From Bacillota bacterium (GTDB lineage: Bacteria > Bacillota > Clostridia > UBA1381 > UMGS1253): 64,000 nucleotides of DNA. Positions 16,884-24,926 of the stretch are shown here, piece by piece. The notes beneath the pieces were generated by a model that worked only from the letters and a program-made list of their open reading frames with translations, was not told the DNA's origin and made no database searches. Location of the stretch: contig JAKJBW010000005.1 in assembly GCA_022706785.1 (NCBI GenBank), positions 1-64,000 of the forward strand, read 5' to 3'. The translations under genes and the position numbers were made by a program. Position 1 is the stretch's first letter, and every line of letters starts with the position of its first letter.

Positions 16884-17900
16884 ATGAGGCAGCCGGACTT
16901 TAACAATTTACTTTCGGTGTTCCGCCGTCAGGTGCCAAGCAGACCCACGCTGTTTGAGTTCTTCCTCAATGATCGGCTTCATGAAATCCTTGTGGGCGAT
17001 GAGCTTGAGGCTATAAAAAAAGAGTCGGAGAGCAAACCGCTCCAGCTTGTTATCCGCGCATTTTTGCATGCCGGCTATGATCATGTCACGCTTCGCGGAG
17101 CGGCGGATTTCTGGTTTGAAAAGCCGGAGGAAAACGGGAAGGAAACCATTTCACTCAATGCGGGACATAAGATCTATGACCGTGAGTCGTTCGACAGCTA
17201 TGATTGGCCGGATCCGGATGCGCAGGATTATTCCAGGCTTGCAGAACTGGCATCGGAGCTGCCCGGCGGTATGAAAATCATTGTTTACGGCCCCGGCGGG
17301 GTTTTAGAAAACGCGATACAGCTTGTGGGCTATGAAAACCTGTGTTATATGGTTTTTGAGGATCCTGAGCTTGTGGCGGATATTTTTGCGGCAATCGGCT
17401 CAAGGCTTGCGCGCTACTATGAGATTTGTGCCAGGTATGATACGGTGGGGGCGTTGATTTCCAACGACGACTGGGGTTTTAACACCCAGACCATGCTGTC
17501 GCCTTCAGATATGAGAAAATACGTTATCCCATGGCATAAAAAGATTGTAAACGCAATACATGCTTCCGGGAAGCCGGCAATCCTGCATTCCTGCGGCAAC
17601 CTGGATACAGTTATGGACGATATTATCGCGCTAGGCTATGACGCGAAGCATTCTTTTGAGGATAACATCATACCGGTGGAGGAAGCGTACAAAAAGTGGG
17701 GCGACCGCATTGCGATACTCGGTGGAATCGACCTGAATTTTGTTTGCCGTGCAACACCTGAAGAAATCGCAAAACGGTGCAGAAATATGCTTGAGCTGAC
17801 AAGTAAGAAAGGCGGTTATGCGCTGGGAACAGGCAATAGTATCCCGTATTATGTGCCAACCGAAAACTACTTCTCCATGATTAATACGGTCTTGAAATAA
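16884..17900 (+). CDS. Uroporphyrinogen decarboxylase/MtaA family protein
   Basis: A 338-residue TIM-barrel protein of the UroD superfamily, the branch that includes corrinoid methyltransferases. The zinc-ligand segment is AILHSCGNLDTVMDD; LGGIDLNF and GYALGTGNSIPYYVPTENY follow. It lacks the heme-pathway N-terminal signature, so it is more likely a methyl or one-carbon transferase or a catabolic enzyme than HemE. AAGGGGG lies just before ATG. It is downstream of the AraC gene and has no corrinoid protein beside it, which leaves the substrate open. Confidence 0.8.
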   Translation: MRQPDFNNLLSVFRRQVPSRPTLFEFFLNDRLHEILVGDELEAIKKESESKPLQLVIRAFLHAGYDHVTLRGAADFWFEKPEENGKETISLNAGHKIYDRESFDSYDWPDPDAQDYSRLAELASELPGGMKIIVYGPGGVLENAIQLVGYENLCYMVFEDPELVADIFAAIGSRLARYYEICARYDTVGALISNDDWGFNTQTMLSPSDMRKYVIPWHKKIVNAIHASGKPAILHSCGNLDTVMDDIIALGYDAKHSFEDNIIPVEEAYKKWGDRIAILGGIDLNFVCRATPEEIAKRCRNMLELTSKKGGYALGTGNSIPYYVPTENYFSMINTVLK

Positions 17901-17963
17901 GACTTTCGCGCTGGGGATCTGTTTGCAGATGTCCTTCAGATCTGTGGGGCGGTTCGTTTCACC

Positions 17964-18173
17964 TTATATCATAAGTGCAAGCCGCGCATCGGCCCTGCTA
18001 CACACCGATACAATAAATGCATGAAACAAAGCCGAAAGGTTTTGTACTATGGTTGCGTTTATTATATCATAATTGTAAGCCGCAGTCGGCTTACTACACA
18101 CCGATACAATAAACGCATAAAGAATAAAACCGAAAGGTTTTATATCCATGATTGCGTTTATTATATCATACAT
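17964..18173. repeat. Two tandem ~98-bp intergenic repeats with internal hairpins
   Basis: Units 17964-18061 and 18062-18160 are imperfect direct repeats, followed by a partial third start (TTATATCATA). Each contains CTACACACCGATACAATAAA, a distal TGCGTTTAT that pairs with AATAAACGCA in the second unit, and an inner stem AAAACC/GGTTTT closed by a GAAA tetraloop in the second unit (AAAGCC/GGTTTT in the first). This folds into a branched or nested hairpin. Apparent small ORFs across it are products of the repeat. Confidence 0.8.
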
Positions 18174-18210
18174 AAAAACCAAACGGCATGCATTTGCCGT
18201 TTGGTTTTTT
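18174..18210 (+). terminator. Terminator downstream of the UroD-like gene and repeats
   Basis: The stem ACCAAACGGCA/TGCCGTTTGGT is followed by TTTTTT on the plus strand. Confidence 0.85.
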
Positions 18211-18328
18211 AAATAACAAGGGTTTGGTTTGAAAAAGTGCAGACTTGTCAAGCGTATGCCGTTACGCTAATACTGGGACGATTTACCAAAAAATATTTTA
18301 ATCGAAAATAAAAAGTATGCTAAAAATC

Positions 18329-18357
18329 TTGACATATCAGCGTTTATCATTTATAAT
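18329..18357 (+). promoter_or_regulatory. Promoter of tRNA-Pro
   Basis: TTGACA (18329-18334), 17-base spacer, TATAAT (18352-18357): full consensus, 20 bases before the tRNA. Confidence 0.93.
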
Positions 18358-18377
18358 AATATCCGGCTTTAGAATAT

Positions 18378-18454
18378 CTGGGTGTGGCGCAGTTTGGTAG
18401 CGTGCTTGAATGGGGTTCAAGAGGCCGGGAGTTCGAGTCTCCCCACTCAGACCA
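18378..18454 (+). tRNA. tRNA-Pro(GGG)
   Basis: A 77-nt cloverleaf: acceptor CTGGGTG/CACTCAG, D stem GCGC/GCGT, anticodon stem CTTGA/TCAAG with loop ATGGGGT (anticodon GGG), T arm GGGAG-TTCGAGT-CTCCC, and encoded CCA. Its 3' part is the left copy of a 47-bp direct repeat, so it is the target site of the adjacent small element. Confidence 0.95.
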
Positions 18455-18456
18455 GT
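18410..18456. repeat. attL-type direct repeat (3' part of tRNA-Pro)
   Basis: The 47 bases from the anticodon loop to two bases past CCA recur identically at 20469-20515. This is the classic footprint of tyrosine-integrase insertion into a tRNA 3' end. Confidence 0.92.
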
Positions 18457-18459
18457 TAT

Positions 18460-18507
18460 ATCAAGGGTTTCAGGACTTGAAGGGTTTCTGAAACCCTTGA
18501 TTTTTTA
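18460..18507 (+). terminator. Terminator after tRNA-Pro, carried by the element
   Basis: The stem TCAAGGGTTTCAG/CTGAAACCCTTGA is followed by TTTTTT. It lies inside the inserted element, so it replaced the original tRNA terminator now found after the right repeat. Confidence 0.85.
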
Positions 18508-18513
18508 GTTTTT

Positions 18514-18888
18514 CTAATACTTTTTCTGATACGATGAACAATTTTCTAATATGACGGTTTGCGAGAGCCGTTCCGCTATGTTTTTCTTACCGCTAAAATC
18601 CATATGCGCGTAAATGTCGGCGGTGGTTCCAATCTCACTATGTCCAAGTCATTCTTTAATGTCATTCAGTCCAAAGCCTTTGGCGTATAACAGCGAGGCG
18701 CAAGTGTGTCTCAAATCGTGATAGCGTATGCTCGGCAATCCCGCCGCTTTTGTCAGCTTGCCGAATTTTCGTGAGATGTAATTCGGCTCAAACGACTTGC
18801 CGTTGTCTAACTTTAAAAATTCATCTGAAAAAGGGCAAACTACTCCCTTTAATTCATCCAATTGTTTCATTTGGGGCGCGAAGCTCAC
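18514..18888 (-). pseudogene. Tyrosine recombinase (integrase) C-terminal remnant with premature stop
   Basis: Reading on the minus strand, the frame encodes FEPNYISRKFGKL, then the catalytic block YHDLRHTCASLLYAKGFGLN, then IKE, a TGA stop, and LGHSEIGTTADIYAHMDFSG, ending at TAG 18516-18514. Related integrases have IKEW-LGHS, so TGG has become TGA. The N-terminal and most of the core domain are also missing upstream of 18888. The catalytic R-H-x-x-R part survives but the protein cannot be functional. Its place directly inside attL and its minus orientation are usual for tRNA-integrating elements. Confidence 0.9.
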
Positions 18889-19193
18889 CCAAAATCATCC
18901 CAATCGTTTCCCGCTCAGCAGTCACCCAATCCTTTCACAATCATAGTCTCATAGAGACTTCCATTTCGTAAGGATATTATACAACATATATCTGATTTTC
19001 AACATCTTGTATGTTAAATTTTGGTTACAATAATATATTGCAGTAAAAAATATGTCTGTTCGCAGTTTGAGATACTTACTTTGCTATTTGTCGAGGGCTT
19101 GACAATCAAAGGCAGGATTATCTTATAGAAATAAAAAGGCACTTGCATTATACGGTAAACCATAATATAATTATCAAGAGAGGTGCAGTAAAA
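18889..19193. other. Intergenic part of the tRNA-Pro element
   Basis: No gene is seen. A possible promoter for the DMT transporter, TTGACA (19099-19104) with TATAGA (19124-19129), has a long 19-base spacer. The part next to the integrase remnant shows no further recognisable integrase sequence. Confidence 0.5.
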
Positions 19194-20243
19194 ATGAAAT
19201 CCAATAAAATACCAGTATTCTATGCAATGCTTGCTGCGTTATGTTATGGTGTGTCTGCGCCGATTGCAAAGATAATTCAAACGGAACTTTCACCTGTATT
19301 TCTTGCGGCATTTCTGTATCTCGGTGCGGGAGTTGGAATGAGTGCGGTGCAAGTGTTCCAAAATGATAACAACAATGAGGCACAGCTATCAAAAGCGGAT
19401 TTGCCGTACACTATCGCAATGATTATCCTTGATATAGCCGCACCGCTTTTATTGATGTTTGGGCTGTCGCTCACCACCGCCGCCACCGTTTCTTTGCTTG
19501 GCAATTTTGAGATTGTTACAACAAGTATAATCGCACTTGTAATATTTAAGGAAACAATCGGGCGGCGAATGTGGCTTGCAATCACATTGATTACTGTTTC
19601 AAGTGTGTTGCTATCGGTTAACAACTTTGGTGAAATCGTACCGTCATCAGGGGCGTTGCTCGTTCTTGGGGCTTGCGTATGTTGGGGGATTGAGAACAAC
19701 TGCACAAGCAAACTATCACTTCGTAACCCTTTGCAAATCGTGATTGTCAAGGGCTTCGGCTCTGGCTTGGGTGTACTGATTATCGCACTTATTGGCGGCA
19801 ATTTTGCAATGAACTTGCCGTATATATTCGCAGCACTTGTACTTGGATTCATTGCTTACGGGTTAAGTATTTACTTTTACATTTTGGCTCAACGTCATAT
19901 CGGTGCGGCGCGGACAAGTGCGTATTACGCTTTCGCACCGTTCATCGGTGTTGTACTATCGTTAATTTTCTTTCGAGAGGTTCCGACAGTATCTTTTGTA
20001 ATTGCGCTTGCCGTGATGATAGCGGGTGCATACCTCGCCGCAAGTGAGAAACATACGCACGAGCATACCCATATAAAATTTGAACATGAACACCGTCACC
20101 GTCACGGCGACAATCACCATATGCACGAGCATAATCTACCTTTCAACGGTGAACACAGCCACGCTCATATTCATATTGCGCTATCGCACATTCACGCGCA
20201 TACACCGGATTTTCATCATTCACATACGCATCGAAAAACGTAG
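19194..20243 (+). CDS. EamA/DMT family transporter with histidine-rich C-terminal tail
   Basis: A 349-residue protein with ten predicted membrane helices in two EamA halves (residues about 1-140 and 150-290) and a C-terminal tail of about 60 residues extremely rich in His (HTHEHTHIKFEHEHRHRHG, and later HSHAHIHIALSHIHAH). DMT carriers export or import small metabolites; the His tail suggests metal binding or metal control. AGAGGTG precedes ATG 19194; the frame to 19143 lacks a site. It is the only intact gene between the two 47-bp att-like repeats, hence the apparent cargo. Confidence 0.88.
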   Translation: MKSNKIPVFYAMLAALCYGVSAPIAKIIQTELSPVFLAAFLYLGAGVGMSAVQVFQNDNNNEAQLSKADLPYTIAMIILDIAAPLLLMFGLSLTTAATVSLLGNFEIVTTSIIALVIFKETIGRRMWLAITLITVSSVLLSVNNFGEIVPSSGALLVLGACVCWGIENNCTSKLSLRNPLQIVIVKGFGSGLGVLIIALIGGNFAMNLPYIFAALVLGFIAYGLSIYFYILAQRHIGAARTSAYYAFAPFIGVVLSLIFFREVPTVSFVIALAVMIAGAYLAASEKHTHEHTHIKFEHEHRHRHGDNHHMHEHNLPFNGEHSHAHIHIALSHIHAHTPDFHHSHTHRKT

Positions 20244-20468
20244 TTTCTATAATCATACTTTGCGCCATTTCTATATTATGAAATATTAGTATTCGACCGC
20301 TTTTTCTTAAAATATTTTTCTAATAAAATCATTTTTGAAAACGCTTTTAGGCATAATCGGTATTAGAAAATTCAAAATAACAAAAGTACCTCTAACGCCC
20401 GAAATTAAAGGGGTTTAAGCACTTTTATAGAAAGTTAAAAAACATCAAATAAGCAATACACAGGCGGT

Positions 20469-20515
20469 ATGGGGTTCAAGAGGCCGGGAGTTCGAGTCTC
20501 CCCACTCAGACCAGT
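20469..20515. repeat. attR-type direct repeat
   Basis: A perfect 47-bp copy of the tRNA-Pro 3' segment (18410-18456) without a 5' tRNA half. It marks the right end of the element. Confidence 0.92.
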
Positions 20516-20553
20516 GCCGAAGGGGTCGAATTTGACCTTTTCGGCTTTTTTTT
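20516..20553 (+). terminator. Ancestral tRNA-Pro terminator, now beyond attR
   Basis: GCCGAAnnGGTC/GACCnnTTCGGC stem followed by T8, beginning one base after the repeat. Its spacing shows it ended the tRNA transcript before insertion. Confidence 0.85.
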
Positions 20554-20573
20554 TCGTTAGTATTCCTGCATTT

Positions 20574-20900
20574 TTAATTATCTATCATTTTAAGCAATAC
20601 CAACATCCGTTTTAACATGGCGATCATTTGCATCCTTTGCTTATGGGTCATCTCAGAAATATGCTCTAAAAATTCAGGGGGATTTGTTGCCGCTACAACC
20701 GAATCACATAAGAGCCAGTTGGGAGAAACCCTTAAAACTTTCGCCATTTTTATTAATGTATGCAGGCTTGGCATCTTTAAGCCACGTTCTGTTTTCGAAA
20801 TAAAAACCGTACTAACGCCTACTTTCTTAGCAAATTCTTTCTGAGTAAAACTATTAAGACGCCTAAATTCTCTGAGTCTGTTTCCAAGAGCGATATTCAT
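20574..20900 (-). CDS. XRE family helix-turn-helix regulator
   Basis: A 108-residue protein with a Cro/CI-type helix-turn-helix at residues about 8-62 (LREFRRLNSFTQKEFAKKVG, then STVFISKTERGLKMPSLHTL) and a C-terminal helix rich in Met and Leu that may dimerise. The promoter TTGAAT-17-TATAGT lies at 20933-20961. No obvious partner gene is adjacent; it sits just outside the tRNA-Pro element. Confidence 0.85.
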   Translation of the reverse strand: MNIALGNRLREFRRLNSFTQKEFAKKVGVSTVFISKTERGLKMPSLHTLIKMAKVLRVSPNWLLCDSVVAATNPPEFLEHISEMTHKQRMQMIAMLKRMLVLLKMIDN

Positions 20901-20932
20901 TTGGTATCATCCTTTCATTTAAGTTTAACTTG

Positions 20933-20961
20933 ACTATATCACAATCAATTTAATGATTCAA
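20933..20961 (-). promoter_or_regulatory. Promoter of the XRE regulator
   Basis: Minus-strand TTGAAT (20956-20961), 17-base spacer, TATAGT (20933-20938). Confidence 0.65.
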
Positions 20962-21166
20962 CCAAGTAGGGATATCAGTTTTTAAAAAAAAGTGATACTT
21001 ATAGTATCAATAGTTAATGAGCTATAAAAGATAGGCGGGTGTAATACGGACATAATTGGAAAGCTTGAAAGTGGACGTGTAATGGGAGGAAGAAACTCAA
21101 CCAATGATTATCTGTCATATCGATAGAAAACTCCGCATCCCGAACATTATATAGGGTACGAAAGAA
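20962..21166. other. Intergenic stretch with possible coding debris
   Basis: No gene is recognised. The plus strand 21050-21125 can be read as KLESGRVMGGRNSTNDYLSY before a stop, but it lacks a start and may be chance or the end of a lost gene. Confidence 0.3.
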
Positions 21167-21214
21167 CAGAAAAACACTACAAGGTTTTTTGATAAACCTT
21201 GTAGTGTTTTTCTG
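21167..21214. terminator. Long perfect inverted repeat, terminator of the DUF4362 lipoprotein gene
   Basis: Arms of 21 bases (CAGAAAAACACTACAAGGTTT and its exact complement) around a 6-base loop, seven bases after the lipoprotein stop. Outer GTACG/CGTAC bases can extend the pairing. Confidence 0.8.
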
Positions 21215-21221
21215 TCGTACG

Positions 21222-22034
21222 TTATCGAACCGACTGTAAAAAAACAAATTCTTTATTCTCAGTTCCAATCGTTTCACCGGATAAAATATATTCATTGCCG
21301 GATTTTCTAATAGACATCAGCTCTTGTTTTATTACGCTTTGCTGCCCGAATTTGTCCTGTCTGGTATCGGAGTAGTATGTAATCTTTTCACCGTCATAAA
21401 TTAACTGGAAGATAATAGGGTCGCCTTCGATTGTATAGCTCACAACTGTGACTTTATCCGTTTTGGATGCATTGAAATTATCAACAAAACGATCCAGCGC
21501 TTTAATATTTTTAACCTTGCCATGCACATCTATAACGGCGCCGATTTCTGACAGCATTTCTTCCTTTGGCGGCGTGTCATACATGTAGTCGGTATATGGC
21601 CGGTCTGTTCCCGCAAATTGCTGTCCCAGCAGCGACTGTAAATCCCTGATTATTTTTGTGTCGTCCCCGATATACTGTACCACTGTTTTACCTTTCTTGT
21701 AAAAATGAGGGGAAGCAACCCAGCTTACCGCAACGCTGGGACTTTTTCCGCTTGTTCCACTGCCGTCTCGGTCTATGTATTTTGCGTTGTTGTTCGCATC
21801 TTTCGCAGAGGAAAACTCAAAAACAACAATCCCTTCATTACCGACATTTGCAATTCGTTCGCCTTTTTTACTAAAAAGCGTTCCGTCCATCTCTTCTTTT
21901 GAGGAAACGTCATAGCCCAACCCCTGCAGTTCGGCATAAAACTGTTCTTTCCCGTATTCACTTTTTGAGTTTGTACAGGAAGCGGACACGAAGATAAACA
22001 CGATTGCCAAGAAGACGAATAAGCGCTTATGCAT
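21222..22034 (-). CDS. DUF4362-containing lipoprotein
   Basis: A 270-residue protein with a lipoprotein signal (MHKRLFVFLAIVFIFVSASC), lipidated at Cys 20. The C-terminal third matches DUF4362: VIDVHGKVKNIKALDRFVDN, then VTVVSYTIEGDPIIFQLIYD and TYYSDTRQDKFG. The central part (YGKEQFYAELQGLGYDV, IVVFEFSSAKDANN) is unassigned. GGGAAGGAG lies eight bases before ATG 22034. It is 62 bases downstream of the SLH-serpin gene on the same strand, so both are probably co-transcribed surface proteins. Function unknown. Confidence 0.83.
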   Translation of the reverse strand: MHKRLFVFLAIVFIFVSASCTNSKSEYGKEQFYAELQGLGYDVSSKEEMDGTLFSKKGERIANVGNEGIVVFEFSSAKDANNNAKYIDRDGSGTSGKSPSVAVSWVASPHFYKKGKTVVQYIGDDTKIIRDLQSLLGQQFAGTDRPYTDYMYDTPPKEEMLSEIGAVIDVHGKVKNIKALDRFVDNFNASKTDKVTVVSYTIEGDPIIFQLIYDGEKITYYSDTRQDKFGQQSVIKQELMSIRKSGNEYILSGETIGTENKEFVFLQSVR

Positions 22035-22096
22035 ATTGCACTTCTCCTTCCCAAAGCGGTCAGACATTATTGTTTTCATCTGTTTTGGCTTGTTTG

Positions 22097-24253
22097 TCAA
22101 TCAGCATAGGCGTATTCGCCCATAAACAAAATCTCTCCGTTTGCATCGTCACGGATAAAATAAGTAAAGGGCTTATCGGCGGCAAATTCAACAGGAGGTT
22201 CTTCGGGTAAAACGCTTGTGGCACGGATGGCAATTGCTGTTGCAGCGGCGGCTTCCGTTCCGTTTTCGTCCACATCAATAAATGTTTTATGGGACACCTC
22301 TGTAATGCACACATTATTCGGTGTGTCGGTAAACATAGCTGTAAAATCAGCTTTATTGTCATCAAACGCCGCGCGTATACCCATATTTGACAATATGCTG
22401 TTCAACGTAATACCAAATTCCGTTTTAAATTTTGGCAAGCTCAGTTTTACGCGTTTGGCCTCCATCTTTTCAATACTTGCGTCTAGCGCCATTGCCCGTC
22501 CTGCCGTAAGCGCCACGTACATGCTTGTCTTTCCGTCCTTGTAGGGGAGCTTTATCATCTGAACGGAGTCATCCGCGTAATAGCCAAAATAGTCCGTCAT
22601 GTTCATAAAATCAATTTCTGATTTTTTGCCGTCTCTGTCAGTGAATTCTGCTTTTTGGGTCGCGCCTTTGCTAAATTGCTTCGCCCATTCTCCTTTAAAA
22701 TAAACGGCGTTTACAATGCAAGCCAAGAAATCACTGCTTGAGATGATCTGTGATATTTTGCCGTTGGTTTTATTTTTTACCCAATCGTTTACCATTCTAA
22801 CGGCATTTGTGTTGTTTACCTTTTCGCTGTCAGCATGATAATACTTTTGGATGGTATCCGCAAATGCGCTTTTAAAGTCAACATCCTTATAGTAATCGGT
22901 GTTCAGCCAAAGGGAATTTGCGATATTCAGTTTCACCTTTTCATTCCCGCTATATTCCTCAATCAGTTGTGCGCAAGCCTGATTAAAGCTGTCTAAATCA
23001 TCAATTTGCAATGTATTTAATATTTCATCTTTTGTTTCGCCGTTTGCGCCCACAGAAGCTATCGCAAGCGCCATTTTGATGCTGAGCGGTGAGAACATAT
23101 AGTTTTTGCTCACAGGCATCAGCCTGTTCAAACCCCATGCAAAGCCTTCGCCGGTATCTGAGCACTCCGCTAAAATAAGGCTGTTTAGCCGCTGCTCGTC
23201 AACCACGCCTTTTTCAATCAATTTATCTTTTAAGCTCCTTCCGTCAGGCGTTCTGGCCAATAGAGCGCAATAGCATAAGTTTACCACATCATTGCGAAGC
23301 AGAGGGTAGTCCTCGGCTGATACGGCCAGCTTGGTATAGTTGTTTACCAGTAAGGCATATTTGATCCCCGCATCATAAGCATCTTCTATGGTGATACCCT
23401 GATACCCAAAGGCCGAAAGCAGCATCTTTACAAATTCCCGCCCGGTTACGGTACGTTCCGGATCAAAGGTTGTTTCGCTTGTGCCGTTGATGTAGCCTTT
23501 GCCTGCGGCATAACCGATATTGGCATATGCCCAATGGGAGGAAGCAACATCCGAAAAATCCCGCCCGCTGTTTGAGCCGGCAGCATCCTTTTCTTCACCG
23601 ATCATACGCAGGACCATGGTGATAGCTTCGGCTCTCGTCACGGGCTTTTCAAGCTCATATCCGTTGTCGGTGCCTTGGAATAAGCCTAATTTGTTTAAAA
23701 CATCAGCATTTTCTTCAGCCATAGGAATGGGAATATCAGAATTACCGATTGTATATGCGGAATCCTTGGTATCCTCTGTCCGGATCGCTTTTCCCTGGTC
23801 GTAATACGCATCAAGCAGCTTGGTCACGCTTTCGCTGTCCGCATTGATCTTGTATTTAAAATTCGGCAGGCTGCTGAAATAGGAGCCGTATCTGGCAATC
23901 AATCCGTTTTGGATATACACCGAACCTAAAATGCCTTTGCCCAAAAAGTTGATTTCATAAGTATCCGCACGGCTGAATCCATCAAAAATCAAAACGTTGT
24001 CCCCGGTCTCGGTAATGGAGAACTGCTGATCAAACTGTGTTAAAAACTCATCCATTTTATTTTTATCCAATGTGCGTATGCCGTTGTCGGAGCCCAGCTT
24101 CCACAGCGTCATTTCCGTGGCATCCGCAAGGGATAAGGCATCGGAGATGGCGATGTCGGCAAGGGATAGCTGCTTTGCGTGGTCCTCCGCAACAGAAGAG
24201 CCTGTAAAGAGCAATATTGTAAGAGCCAAGATAGCGCAAAGTATTCTTCTCAT
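22097..24253 (-). CDS. Secreted SLH-domain/serpin fusion protein
   Basis: A 718-residue exported protein. Residues 1-22 are a signal peptide. Residues 25-180 are unassigned. Residues about 185-355 hold S-layer homology repeats (KPVTRAEAITMVLRMIGEE; FSDVASSHWAYANIGYAAGKG; TFDPERTVTGREFVKML), of which the third is weak. Residues about 365-718 are a complete serpin: NYMFSPLSIKMALAIASVGA, NAVYFKGEWAKQF, and an inhibitory hinge GTEAAAATA from residue 665, with Thr679-Ser680 as predicted P1-P1'. The alanine-rich hinge indicates a true protease inhibitor. SLH domains bind pyruvylated wall polymer, made by CsaB encoded at 3.5 kb. AAAAGGAGG precedes ATG. Confidence 0.92.
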   Translation of the reverse strand: MRRILCAILALTILLFTGSSVAEDHAKQLSLADIAISDALSLADATEMTLWKLGSDNGIRTLDKNKMDEFLTQFDQQFSITETGDNVLIFDGFSRADTYEINFLGKGILGSVYIQNGLIARYGSYFSSLPNFKYKINADSESVTKLLDAYYDQGKAIRTEDTKDSAYTIGNSDIPIPMAEENADVLNKLGLFQGTDNGYELEKPVTRAEAITMVLRMIGEEKDAAGSNSGRDFSDVASSHWAYANIGYAAGKGYINGTSETTFDPERTVTGREFVKMLLSAFGYQGITIEDAYDAGIKYALLVNNYTKLAVSAEDYPLLRNDVVNLCYCALLARTPDGRSLKDKLIEKGVVDEQRLNSLILAECSDTGEGFAWGLNRLMPVSKNYMFSPLSIKMALAIASVGANGETKDEILNTLQIDDLDSFNQACAQLIEEYSGNEKVKLNIANSLWLNTDYYKDVDFKSAFADTIQKYYHADSEKVNNTNAVRMVNDWVKNKTNGKISQIISSSDFLACIVNAVYFKGEWAKQFSKGATQKAEFTDRDGKKSEIDFMNMTDYFGYYADDSVQMIKLPYKDGKTSMYVALTAGRAMALDASIEKMEAKRVKLSLPKFKTEFGITLNSILSNMGIRAAFDDNKADFTAMFTDTPNNVCITEVSHKTFIDVDENGTEAAAATAIAIRATSVLPEEPPVEFAADKPFTYFIRDDANGEILFMGEYAYAD

Positions 24254-24531
24254 GTCCGCCTCCTTTTTAACTATGTTTTTTGAATTTAAAACGTGCCTTC
24301 ATATGTATATAATAATTTTAGACGCAACGATCAAAGATTTTGTTCCAGTTTTTTTCAATGTAACAAGTAATTAAAGGGTATGCCTGACTGCAGTCAGACA
24401 TACTCCTTGCAATATTACTGTTTTGCTGTCGTCAAGGTCGGGCAGTATTTTTTTTAAAAAAAAACCATGTATCTAACATCTCCACACCTACCCTTGACAA
24501 GGTGGCTACAGCGATTACATATCGTAATATT
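24254..24531. other. Intergenic region with palindrome
   Basis: Contains the inverted repeat GTATGCCTGACTG/CAGTCAGACATAC (24378-24403, one mismatch) and a weaker TACTG/CAGTA hairpin ahead of T8 (24415-24459). They separate the small HTH gene from the serpin gene; a terminator role is plausible. No promoter for the serpin was recognised with confidence. Confidence 0.5.
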
Positions 24532-24750
24532 TTATATGATTTTTCCTGTATCGTTTAATATAAAATTTGTTTCAAAGGTTGCATCACAAGCTGTTGCGAT
24601 TGCTTGTAAGTCCTTTTCTGAAAAATTATCCCTTTTAATTTTTTGACTTAGATTTTGTACTGTTGTTTTCGGTATAATTTTATCTGCTAAATTCTGTAAT
24701 GTCATTTCTCGTGCCGCAAGTAACATTTTTATTTTTATAGATGAACCCAT
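24532..24750 (-). CDS. Small helix-turn-helix protein
   Basis: A 72-residue protein resembling a single-domain XRE-type regulator: MLLAAREMTLQNLADKI, then TVQNLSQKIKRDNFSEKDLQ and a last helix. AAAGGAGTGATTTT precedes the ATG, and a good promoter (24770-24798) lies upstream. It may be a phage or mobile-element repressor; its target is unknown. Confidence 0.75.
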   Translation of the reverse strand: MGSSIKIKMLLAAREMTLQNLADKIIPKTTVQNLSQKIKRDNFSEKDLQAIATACDATFETNFILNDTGKII

Positions 24751-24769
24751 AAAATCACTCCTTTTTGAT

Positions 24770-24798
24770 AGTATACATCATGAAATTTAAAGATTCAA
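24770..24798 (-). promoter_or_regulatory. Promoter of the small HTH gene
   Basis: Minus-strand TTGAAT (24793-24798), 17-base spacer, TATACT (24770-24775). Confidence 0.75.
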
Positions 24799-24839
24799 CT
24801 CGAAAATTTAACGCCTTAATAAATAGATTCAATTATATG

Positions 24840-24868
24840 TTGACAAATTAAGATATGTGATTTATTAT
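24840..24868 (+). promoter_or_regulatory. Promoter of the two-gene unknown operon
   Basis: TTGACA (24840-24845), 17-base spacer, TATTAT (24863-24868), divergent from the HTH gene's promoter. Confidence 0.65.
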
Positions 24869-24926
24869 ATTAACTGTATAATTTATATTTTAAATTATAA
24901 TAAATTAAGGCGGGTGAAAAAATTTT

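Noticed and set aside
17964-18251. 95-residue minus-strand ORF with internal peptide repeats
   Set aside because: It is the translation of the tandem DNA repeats and terminator, with no ribosome site.
18649-18657. In-frame TGA in the integrase read as a possible recoded Trp codon
   Set aside because: Several intact genes in the window end in TGA and all clear tryptophans use TGG, so recoding is not supported; a nonsense mutation is simpler.
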